Below are positions 1 through 6,417 of a stretch of DNA of 23,399 nt, piece by piece. The translations under genes and the position numbers were made by a program. Each line of letters starts with the position of its first letter. Within the stretch, counting starts at the first letter, position 1. Source of the stretch: Palsa-851 sp035534435 (GTDB taxonomy: Bacteria; Chloroflexota; Dormibacteria; Aeolococcales; Aeolococcaceae); NCBI GenBank assembly GCA_035534435.1, contig DATLRX010000109.1, positions 1 through 23,399 of the forward strand, written 5' to 3'. The notes beneath the pieces were generated by a model. That model was not told where the DNA came from and made no database searches. It saw only the letters and a program-made list of their open reading frames with translations.

Positions 1-71
1 AGTGCATAGCTGGTGGTCGTCTTTCCGACACCACCTTTTAGCGACGCTATCGTGATGACTTCTGCAGGCAC
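1..71 (-). CDS. ParA/MinD-family ATPase, N-terminal fragment cut by the window edge
   Basis: Reading leftward from GTG at 71, the reverse strand encodes VPAEVITIASLKGGVGKTTT followed by SYAL, then leaves the window. KGGVGKTT is the deviant Walker A of ParA/MinD/Soj ATPases, preceded by the usual hydrophobic beta strand. These proteins are cytoplasmic ATP-switched dimers that place DNA, pili or other complexes. An ATG at 92 is also in frame, but GTG 71 is preferred because a -10-like TATTCT (83 to 78) ends 6 nt before it, which fits a leaderless start. The gene diverges from the large disordered protein at 91. In a Tad-pilus neighbourhood it could be a TadZ/CpaE-type positioning ATPase, or an ordinary partition protein; only about 24 residues are visible, so the subfamily is open. 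Confidence 0.82.
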   Translation of the reverse strand, partial: MPAEVITIASLKGGVGKTTTSYA

Positions 72-76
72 GTCGG

Positions 77-83
77 TAGAATA
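77..83. promoter_or_regulatory. Shared symmetric -10 element for two divergent genes
   Basis: TAGAATA on the plus strand reads TATTCTA on the minus strand, so one heptamer offers a TANNNT-type -10 box in both directions. Plus-strand TAGAAT (77-82) ends 8 nt before ATG 91; minus-strand TATTCT (83-78) ends 6 nt before GTG 71. Both distances put the transcription start at or next to the start codon, and neither start has a convincing Shine-Dalgarno sequence. No good -35 box is visible for either direction. Confidence 0.5.
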
Positions 84-90
84 TCCGCAC

Positions 91-3000
91 ATGGCCACCG
101 CGGCGCCCCATGTCAAGCTACTGCGACAGCTTGCCAGCGCCAAAGATGATTATCTGAGTGGCGCGTTCGATATTTCCTGGGACGGCGCTAAAGCGACGCT
201 CTACCTGGTGTTCGGACGGCCAAGCCACGCTGTCTTCGATACGGATCAAGCGCAGATCGAAGGGGAAGCAGCGATCGACGCGCTGCTCGCGGAGCTGCCG
301 AGAACGTTCGTTGTCTCCGACTGGCGTCGCGCGATGTCACCGCACGAGACCCTTTCCATCAGCATCGATGAGCTTGCGGGTCCGTTCGTTCGCCTTGCGG
401 GCTCGTACGCGGACGATCCGATCAGCGAAGAGAGTCCCGAGTGGTGGAGCGCCGATGACAGCTCTCCCGACCTCGCCTTCGGTCTCGGCGACTTCCCGCT
501 GCTTCCCGGTGGACGGCCACTGTGGGCTGAGACATCACCCGAAAACGTCAACCTCGCCGAACGTCTCGCCGAGCTGCCGCCGTCGATCCTGATTCTCACC
601 AGCGCGAAGTTGCGTGCCGCAGCAGTCGTCAGCGGTGGCGACCTGATCGACGCGGTCTGGATCGACGACGAGGATCACGCGCGAGGTGAGGCCGCCGGCA
701 TGGCGATTCTCGGCGCGACGAAGGGCTCGCTCGCCGGCTATGCGCTGGACGATCCACGAGTCGCTGACGCATTGACGATGCTGTGGCGTCTCCCGGTTGC
801 GGTCAGCGGGATCGACATGTCGTGGCTCGACCCGGCCTCGATGCTCGCGGCGTTCCGCGCCGACGGCCTTGATCGCGTCCTCGTCATCGACGCACCGGTG
901 CGAGGCATCGCGCTCTTCAGTCGCGGCGGCCTCGTGGCTGTGTACTCCGAGACGCAGCGATCCGCTGTCGCTTCCCCCGAGCGGCTCCGCTCGCTGCTCT
1001 CGCAGGCACGCGGCCGCCTGACGGTCATGGAGCGCAAGCCGCGTCAGGCCGGCGCTGCCGCTGCGCAGGCGGGCCCGAGCGCGACCGACTTCTTCGGGGT
1101 CGTCGCTCCCGAGGCGCCGGCGGATGTCGCGCCGGAGGCCGGTGCAGCCCCCGAAGTGGCTGCCGACGGTCAGGTCGACGAGGGCTTCGCCTCTCCGGGC
1201 GAACCCGCGGGAGCCGCCGGCGCGGAGGCGGCCACGGAGACCGAGGCTGAAACCGGCGTCGCCGAGGAGGATGAGCCCGACACGGCAACGGCGGCGGAGT
1301 CCGCAACAGCCGAGACGGTCGCCGCAGCAGCGCCCGAGGCACAGACCGAGGCCGGCTCGGCCGGTGATGAGCCGGTGGACGGCGATGCCGTCGCCGGCGA
1401 GCAGGGACAGCCACCAGCCGCCGAAGGCGAGGCGGACACCACGGCGGGCTACGAGTTCGAACCGGCAACCGCGCCTGCAGCGGACGAGCGGGATGAGGCC
1501 GCGGAGATTCCTCCCCCGCCGCCCGATGCCGAGCTCACAGCCCCGGCAACGGATACCGGCATCGCGGCGTCGACGGAGCACGCACCGCCCGCGTGGGAAT
1601 CGGGCATCGCGGCCTCGGTCGAGCACTCGCCCCCGCCGCCCATGCCCGAGGCCGGCATCCAGTCCGAGCCCAAACCCAAGCGGCGCTGGTGGGCATTCGG
1701 TGGTTCCCGCAGGAACAAGAGCGGCGCGACCGCCGCCTCGACACCCGAGACGACCGCAGCGGAAGCCGCAACCGCGCACGGGGCCGCCGAGGCGGCGGAA
1801 TTCGCAGGCTGGAGCGTCCGCCAGCCCGGTCCCGAGACGCAGCCGGTCTGGTATCGCTCGCGAGACCACGCCGAGGGTTCGGGCGGCTCCCTCACCGGTA
1901 CGGAAGGTCCGCCCCCGGCCGCCGAAGCGGTCACCGATGCGCCCGCGCACGAGCACGAGCCCGAGGCGGCTGCCCATCCCCCGACCTGGTCGGTTGTGGA
2001 ACCGGGCAGCCTCACTCCACGCGCAGCGTCATGGCCGTCCTCTCCCCCTGGGCCGCCCGCCGAAGAGACCGGCGAGCCGGAGGCGCCGGCTGACACGCAG
2101 CCCGACAACGCCACGACACCCGCCTGGTCGACCCGCGACGTCCCCGCAGACGCGGTTGGTTGGAATCACCCCGTCGAACCGCACCATCCGGAGAGTGCGG
2201 CAGCCGGCGCTGACGATGCGCCGGGCGCGGCCGCAGAGGGCGAAGGCGCGCACGACGATACGCGCGAGGATGCGCATGCGCAGACGCACGCGGCCACCGA
2301 CGAGGCCACGCACCGAGAAACCGAAGACGCAACTCATGGAGACACGGACCAGGCAGTGCACGCGGACGCCGACGAGGCGGCGCACGCGGACGCAATCGAA
2401 GTCGCGCACGGTGAAAGCGGCGATGCCGCGCCCGCGGAGACGTTCGAAGCCGCGCACGCCGACACCGGCGAAGCGCCTACCGACGGCGACGGCGAGCACG
2501 TGGTCGCCGCCGAGGTCGACCAGTCGCTGGCGGTCTGGTTCCATCCCGTACAGGCGAACCCGGATTATCACGACGCTGCGGTCACGGACGCTCACGAGCC
2601 CGGCGACACAGGCGATGCGGAACCGGTCGCGGCGACGGGCGACGAGCATGCGGACGCAACCGAACATGATCCATCCGCCGCAGCCGAGCCGTCGCACGAC
2701 TTCTGGGCCGAGTTCGCATCGCCCGATCCCGACGCCGAGGCAGCCGGCAGCGTTGCAGCCGAGCCTGAAGTGGCAGACGTGACGCATACCGAAGCGGATT
2801 CAGCGGACGAGCCCGCAGTAGCACCCGAGCCCGAGGCCGCAGACGAGCCCGCGGCTGCAAACGAGCCTGCGGCAGCCGACCATGCCGATGTGTTTCCGCG
2901 CCGTCCCTCGGAGCGTACGGTCGCTCCCTGGAGCTGGCCACTTGCCGAGTCCGAGCCCGTGGCGGCGCCTGCGGCGCATTCGGACGCCAGTGGTCATATC

Positions 3001-3375
3001 GACGAAACGCCCGAGCCCGCGGACGCGTTGGCGCACAACGACTCCGGCTCGGACGACTGGGCACCGGTCTTCGGAAGCGACCAAGCCGCCGGCGACCAGA
3101 GCTTCTTCCAGCGCGACGAACCTGTAGGCTCGCAGTTCGTCGATTTCGACGAGGTGCGAACCGAGCTCGTCCAGATCGGCATCGTATGGCTCGGCGAGGC
3201 CAACGCCGTACCCGTCACTGCGCTGCTGCGGGAGACGCGGTCGACCATCGACGACTTCGTCGCCACCATCGACACCATCCGCGGTCTGCACCTCGAAGGC
3301 CAGGATCCGGCATCGGTCCAGGCGATGGCGCGCGAGATGCATCAGCAGGCTGCCGAGCGGCTGTGCGGAGCGTGA
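91..3375 (+). CDS. Large protein: N-terminal tandem globular modules, very long acidic disordered region, helical C-terminus
   Basis: Function unknown; 1,094 residues from ATG 91. Upstream codons 13-90 stay open but are antisense to the ParA Walker A region, so ATG 91 is chosen. Residues about 8-78, 155-235 and 243-316 look like three diverged copies of one alpha/beta module with strands such as ATLYLVF, RAAAVVSGG and RGIALFSRGG, resembling DUF4388/PATAN-like folds (inference). Residues about 320-1010 are rich in Ala, Glu, Pro and Asp and predicted disordered. They carry a basic aromatic patch (PKPKRRWWAFGG, near residue 527), a duplicated GIAAS-x-EH-x-PP unit from 1558, recurring Trp motifs and an octapeptide repeat. 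Residues about 1014-1094 form a compact helical tail. There is no signal peptide or membrane segment, so it should be cytoplasmic. It is followed 4 nt later by a small membrane protein gene. It may be a scaffold or positioning factor working with the divergent ParA-type ATPase. Confidence 0.85.
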   Translation: MATAAPHVKLLRQLASAKDDYLSGAFDISWDGAKATLYLVFGRPSHAVFDTDQAQIEGEAAIDALLAELPRTFVVSDWRRAMSPHETLSISIDELAGPFVRLAGSYADDPISEESPEWWSADDSSPDLAFGLGDFPLLPGGRPLWAETSPENVNLAERLAELPPSILILTSAKLRAAAVVSGGDLIDAVWIDDEDHARGEAAGMAILGATKGSLAGYALDDPRVADALTMLWRLPVAVSGIDMSWLDPASMLAAFRADGLDRVLVIDAPVRGIALFSRGGLVAVYSETQRSAVASPERLRSLLSQARGRLTVMERKPRQAGAAAAQAGPSATDFFGVVAPEAPADVAPEAGAAPEVAADGQVDEGFASPGEPAGAAGAEAATETEAETGVAEEDEPDTATAAESATAETVAAAAPEAQTEAGSAGDEPVDGDAVAGEQGQPPAAEGEADTTAGYEFEPATAPAADERDEAAEIPPPPPDAELTAPATDTGIAASTEHAPPAWESGIAASVEHSPPPPMPEAGIQSEPKPKRRWWAFGGSRRNKSGATAASTPETTAAEAATAHGAAEAAEFAGWSVRQPGPETQPVWYRSRDHAEGSGGSLTGTEGPPPAAEAVTDAPAHEHEPEAAAHPPTWSVVEPGSLTPRAASWPSSPPGPPAEETGEPEAPADTQPDNATTPAWSTRDVPADAVGWNHPVEPHHPESAAAGADDAPGAAAEGEGAHDDTREDAHAQTHAATDEATHRETEDATHGDTDQAVHADADEAAHADAIEVAHGESGDAAPAETFEAAHADTGEAPTDGDGEHVVAAEVDQSLAVWFHPVQANPDYHDAAVTDAHEPGDTGDAEPVAATGDEHADATEHDPSAAAEPSHDFWAEFASPDPDAEAAGSVAAEPEVADVTHTEADSADEPAVAPEPEAADEPAAANEPAAADHADVFPRRPSERTVAPWSWPLAESEPVAAPAAHSDASGHIDETPEPADALAHNDSGSDDWAPVFGSDQAAGDQSFFQRDEPVGSQFVDFDEVRTELVQIGIVWLGEANAVPVTALLRETRSTIDDFVATIDTIRGLHLEGQDPASVQAMAREMHQQAAERLCGA
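2299..2490 (+). repeat. Degenerate octapeptide (24-bp) tandem repeat inside the large disordered protein
   Basis: Eight consecutive 24-bp units encode DEATHRET, EDATHGDT, DQAVHADA, DEAAHADA, IEVAHGES, GDAAPAET, FEAAHADT and GEAPTDGD. The consensus is x-(E/D)-A-x-H-x-(D/E)-(T/A), around residues 737-800. The DNA has diverged more than the protein pattern, so it is an old repeat and not a recent slippage expansion. Confidence 0.75.
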
Positions 3376-3379
3376 CCCG

Positions 3380-3847
3380 GTGAGCAACCAGCTGGTGAGC
3401 TGGATCCAGGATCACTCCGTGCTGATCCTGGCCGGGCTCGCCGTCGTCGAGGGCATCATCTGCCTCTCGCTGCTCCGGATGGCTCGACACGCTCGTCATG
3501 AGATGAAAGCGGCCCAGGCAGCCGCGATCGAGGCGGCGCGCTCAGCTGCCCTTGCAGCCCCCGGCGCGATCGACCCGGAGGCCGTGCTGGCGCTCCTGCG
3601 CCAGGGACATGCCCCGACGCTCGACAACGTCTACGCGATGATGCGGCGGCGCGAAGCGGAGTCGGCGCAGAGCGCCGGGGCACAGCCAGACAAGCCGGCA
3701 CCGGCGCCGGTGGCGGCGGCGACGAGAGCCGGATCGTCGCGGAACGCGTCCCCGGAGAAGGTCGCGGAAGCAAGCCCTGTCGCCGCGCCGACCACCTCGC
3801 TCAGCGCCTCCGAGGTCGAAGAGCGCCTGCGCCGGTACGAGCGCTGA
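3380..3847 (+). CDS. Small single-pass membrane protein, unknown function
   Basis: A 155-residue protein starting at GTG 3380, 4 nt after the stop of the large disordered protein, so the two are probably co-transcribed. Residues about 13-33 (VLILAGLAVVEGIICLSLL) form one transmembrane helix, followed by a basic RMARHARHEMK stretch that suggests a cytoplasmic C-terminal side. Then come an Ala-rich helical segment with heptad-like spacing, a small helical piece (EAVLALLRQGHAPTLDNVY), a Pro/Ala-rich linker and a charged helix ending EEVERLRRYER-like (actual SEVEERLRRYER). I do not recognise the family. It could anchor the preceding cytoplasmic protein to the membrane, but that rests on operon position only. 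Confidence 0.7.
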   Translation: MSNQLVSWIQDHSVLILAGLAVVEGIICLSLLRMARHARHEMKAAQAAAIEAARSAALAAPGAIDPEAVLALLRQGHAPTLDNVYAMMRRREAESAQSAGAQPDKPAPAPVAAATRAGSSRNASPEKVAEASPVAAPTTSLSASEVEERLRRYER

Positions 3848-3853
3848 GTTCCG

Positions 3854-4366
3854 CTAGCGCTTGAACCTTCTGCGTTCGAGCGAGGAGGGACGGCCCCGGC
3901 CGCACGCCTCGGCGGCCGCGAGAAACGCCATGGCCACCGCGTCCTCGCGGAGATGGGCGATCGCATCCTCGGTCCGGTGCAGCACTGCGACGCTGTTTCG
4001 GATCGTCCAGCCGGAGCGACCTGAGACTGTCGGCGGAAGGAGCGCTTCGCCGGGCGTCCGCACCGACCAGCTGCGCGGGGAGGCGGTTCGCGCTGCGCTC
4101 TGCCGGAGCCCGTACGGCCGCGCTGCCTCGGCGACGGCACCAGGGCGCTGGACTTCGACGAACACGGTGTCCGTATCCGACCTCTCCGGGGTTGCCACCG
4201 GCCAGAGCACGTCAGGGGCCGGCGCATGCTCGGTGTATCTGGCGCCGGCGAGCGCAAAGAGGGCCGCAGCGAGGTCTTCGCCGGAGTCGAAGGCGCTCCC
4301 CTCTCCGAACCACTCCTCGTCCGGAACGTGGGCTCCTCCGTTGGATGCCACGGTCTCGGCGCTCAT
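3854..4366 (-). CDS. Hypothetical protein of about 170 residues
   Basis: Reads leftward, converging on the small membrane protein gene with a 6-nt gap. ATG 4366 is chosen because the product then starts MSAETVASNGG and codon use becomes GC3-rich. A TACGAT -10-like box (4384-4379) lies 12 nt upstream, so the leader would be very short; the frame stays open upstream to 4486 but with poor codon use. The product has an acidic N-terminal half (EEWFGEGSAFDSGEDLAAALFALAG) and a C-terminal helix DAVAMAFLAAAEACG ending in a basic tail RRRFKR. There is no signal peptide or membrane helix. I do not recognise it. A plus-strand open frame covers the same bases but gives a Ser/Arg-rich, unlikely protein. 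Confidence 0.6.
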   Translation of the reverse strand: MSAETVASNGGAHVPDEEWFGEGSAFDSGEDLAAALFALAGARYTEHAPAPDVLWPVATPERSDTDTVFVEVQRPGAVAEAARPYGLRQSAARTASPRSWSVRTPGEALLPPTVSGRSGWTIRNSVAVLHRTEDAIAHLREDAVAMAFLAAAEACGRGRPSSLERRRFKR

Positions 4367-4401
4367 CACAGTGAGGTGATCGTACCCGTCCGAGTTAACG
4401 A

Positions 4402-4436
4402 CTCGTGGATGTCTCGAACGCTCGTGGAATCGAACG
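4402..4436 (+). repeat. Imperfect tandem direct repeat upstream of cpaF1
   Basis: CTCGTGGATGTCTCGAACG (4402-4420) is followed directly by CTCGTGGAATCGAACG (4421-4436). The copies share CTCGTGGA and TCGAACG and differ by a 3-nt deletion, and a third partial half-site TCGAAGC follows at 4441. It lies in the 179-bp gap between the divergent hypothetical gene and cpaF1, about 110 nt before the cpaF1 start. It could be a regulator binding site or an old duplication. Confidence 0.45.
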
Positions 4437-4545
4437 TGTATCGAAGCGGTTGCTCTCGGATGATCGTCGCGCGTCAGCGGCCACAATCGCCGCGGAACCG
4501 CTATCTGACCGAAGTCTTCTGACTGATTCCAAGGAGCACCCTCAC

Positions 4546-5715
4546 GTGAGCATGGCAGCCGTCCCGCACAAGCTCGACACCCGGTACCTCGAGGCCCTCG
4601 GCCCGCTGCGTCCGCTCGTCGATGACGACAGCCTGACCGAGATCATGGTCAACGGACCCGAGATGGTCTACGTCGAGCGCAAGGGCAAGATCCTCCTCAC
4701 CGACATCAGGTTCGACGACGAGGCGCACCTGATGCGTGTGATCGACACGATCGGCGCGGCCGTCGGCCGGCGCATCGATTCGCGCACACCGCTCATGGAC
4801 GCTCGCCTTCTTGATGGATCGCGTGTGAACGCGGCGATTCCGCCGGTTGCGCTCGACGGTCCGATCCTCACCATTCGTAAGTTCAGCAAGGATCCGTACC
4901 AGGTCTCCGACCTCATCGGGTTCGGCACCATGACCCAGGAGGCCGCGGCGTTCATCCAGGCGTGTGTGCTCGCTCGCGCGAACATCCTGGTCTCGGGCGG
5001 AACCGGTACCGGTAAGACGACGCTCCTCAACGTCTGCTCGGGATTCATCCCGATCGACGAGCGCATCGTCACCATCGAGGATGCCGCTGAGCTTCAGCTG
5101 CACCAGGAACACGTCTGCCGTCTCGAGGCTCGTCCCGCGGACGTCAACGGCGAGGGCCGTATCGCGATTCGTGAGCTCGTCATCAACTCCCTGCGCATGC
5201 GGCCGGACCGCATCGTCGTCGGAGAGTGCCGCGGTGGTGAGGCGCTGGACATGCTCCAGGCCATGAACACCGGACATGACGGCTCGCTGACCACCATCCA
5301 CGCAAACAGCCCGCGCGAGACGCTCTCGAGGCTCGAAACCCTTGTCCTCATGGCCGGACTCGACCTACCGCTCAAGGCGATCCGGCAGCAGATCGCAGGC
5401 GCGATCAACCTGATCATCCAGCTCAACCGTCTCAAGGACGGCTCGCGCAAGGTCGTGTCCGTGACCGAGGTGATCGGCATGGAAGGCGAGATGATCACGG
5501 TGCAGGAGATCTTCAAGTTCGAGTCGCGCGGCGCCGATCCGTCGACCGGAAAGATCATCGGTGACTTCGAGCCGACCGGAATCCGTCCGCGGATCATCGA
5601 CAGGCTGTTCGACATGGGCATCCCCCTGCCGCCACGTCTGGCGCAGATCTTCCCAGACCGTCGCCAGGTGGGCGTCGCACCCGAGAAGAACGGCCACCTC
5701 AGCGGCGTCGCGTAA
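4546..5715 (+). CDS. cpaF: CpaF/TadA-type secretion ATPase, short form (Tad pilus motor 1)
   Basis: A 389-residue hexameric secretion ATPase that powers Flp pilus assembly from the cytoplasmic face of the membrane. GTG 4546 is chosen because AAGGAG (4531-4536) sits 9 nt upstream; the open frame back to 4405 has no ribosome site. The protein begins almost directly with the CpaF N2 region (SLTEIMVNGPEMVYVERKG), then Walker A GGTGTGKTT (residues 151-159), an Asp box around TIEDAAELQL, Walker B region MRPDRIVVGECRGGEALDML, and the His box region LTTIHANSPRETLSRLETL. It lacks the disordered and helical N-terminal extension of the second CpaF at 6418-8049. It is a separate unit from tadB/tadC, about 12 kb away. 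Family assignment is firm; having two CpaF proteins is unusual. Confidence 0.96.
   Translation: MSMAAVPHKLDTRYLEALGPLRPLVDDDSLTEIMVNGPEMVYVERKGKILLTDIRFDDEAHLMRVIDTIGAAVGRRIDSRTPLMDARLLDGSRVNAAIPPVALDGPILTIRKFSKDPYQVSDLIGFGTMTQEAAAFIQACVLARANILVSGGTGTGKTTLLNVCSGFIPIDERIVTIEDAAELQLHQEHVCRLEARPADVNGEGRIAIRELVINSLRMRPDRIVVGECRGGEALDMLQAMNTGHDGSLTTIHANSPRETLSRLETLVLMAGLDLPLKAIRQQIAGAINLIIQLNRLKDGSRKVVSVTEVIGMEGEMITVQEIFKFESRGADPSTGKIIGDFEPTGIRPRIIDRLFDMGIPLPPRLAQIFPDRRQVGVAPEKNGHLSGVA
5239..5273 (+). repeat. Exact 35-bp inverted match, arm in cpaF1
   Basis: These 35 bases in the EALDMLQAMNTG coding region of cpaF1 are the exact reverse complement of 6824-6858 in cpaF2. The flanking 20-base stretch coding IVVGECR also matches. 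The identity exceeds what protein conservation needs at third codon positions. Confidence 0.85.
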
Positions 5716-5765
5716 CCCTACCCCGGGGCGACCTTCAGCCGGCTGCAAGCCGAACAGGAGTTGTG

Positions 5766-6380
5766 GTGCGACCGAACACGTGGCGCGCGGTCATCCCGTG
5801 CGCGGCCTTGATCACCCTGCCGGTGCTCGCCTCGTGCGGCTCGCCGGCGACACCGCCGGCGGTCGCGAAGATCGCGTCGGCGCCGCAGACCGCTGCGCCC
5901 ACCCCGGTGCCGACCGCCACACCGATCCCCGGCCCGCCGATCGGTGACGCGTGCGTCGTCGGGACCTGGAGGGTTGTCAAAGGCACGTTTGCCGTCGCGT
6001 TCAAGACGAAGACGGGCGCGACCGTCGACGTGTCGACGACCGGCGGCGCGGGCCTGGTCGAGCACCTCTTCAGCAACGGGACCGCGGTCGAAGACCTTGG
6101 CGGGACACCGTTCTCCGGCTCGAGCCAGGGGTATCGTGTCGAGGTTCGAACACGTGGCGAACTGCGCTCGCCAGTGGTGTTCCTCAACGGCTACGAGACC
6201 ATCGAGCCGATCGACCTGTCGGGCGCACACGCGACCATATCGATCAACGGCGGTGCCACGCAGGCACTGCCGCTGGCGACGTACGGCGTGCTCGCGTACA
6301 CCTGCAGCGCAACGTCACTCACCGAGAACGACGGCAACGGCACCGCATACACGTACTCCCGGACCTCCACCACACCGTAG
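5766..6380 (+). CDS. Putative lipoprotein with lipocalin-like C-terminal domain
   Basis: About 204 residues. AGGAG at 5756-5760 favours GTG 5766 (5-nt spacing) over the in-frame GTG 5763. The N-terminus has a lipoprotein signal peptide with lipobox LASC (Cys near residue 24), then a Pro/Ala/Thr-rich linker and a beta-rich domain starting CVVGTWRV. GTW near the start of a barrel and the paired YTCSATSLTE and YTYSRTS strands at the end are typical of small lipocalin-like extracellular domains in high-GC Gram-positives (family knowledge). It would be anchored outside the cytoplasmic membrane. It follows cpaF1 by 50 nt in the same direction and converges on cpaF2, so it may be transcribed with cpaF1. 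A link to pilus function is not shown by sequence. Confidence 0.82.
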   Translation: MRPNTWRAVIPCAALITLPVLASCGSPATPPAVAKIASAPQTAAPTPVPTATPIPGPPIGDACVVGTWRVVKGTFAVAFKTKTGATVDVSTTGGAGLVEHLFSNGTAVEDLGGTPFSGSSQGYRVEVRTRGELRSPVVFLNGYETIEPIDLSGAHATISINGGATQALPLATYGVLAYTCSATSLTENDGNGTAYTYSRTSTTP

Positions 6381-6417
6381 CGCACGCTCTCTCTGAGCGC
6401 TGCCAGGGGGATCGCGC

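Noticed and set aside
13..90. Upstream extension of the large protein beginning MVVFPTPPFSDA
   Set aside because: These bases are the antisense of the ParA Walker A coding region; MVVFPTPPF is a known artefact opposite KGGVGKTT.
111..116. TTGACA on the minus strand upstream of the ParA start as a -35 box
   Set aside because: It lies 27 nt from the TATTCT box, too far for a normal promoter, and no -10 sits at 16-18 nt.
535..1977. Long minus-strand open frame (480 codons) opposite the large protein
   Set aside because: Arg/Gly-rich shadow of a GC-rich repetitive gene with no plausible domain; so too the frames at 1124-2782 (+) and 2029-2787 (-).
4405..4545. Longer N-terminus for cpaF1 starting at 4405
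   Set aside because: The extension has no ribosome site and unlike codon use, whereas AAGGAG sits 9 nt before GTG 4546; the CpaF core begins right after that start.
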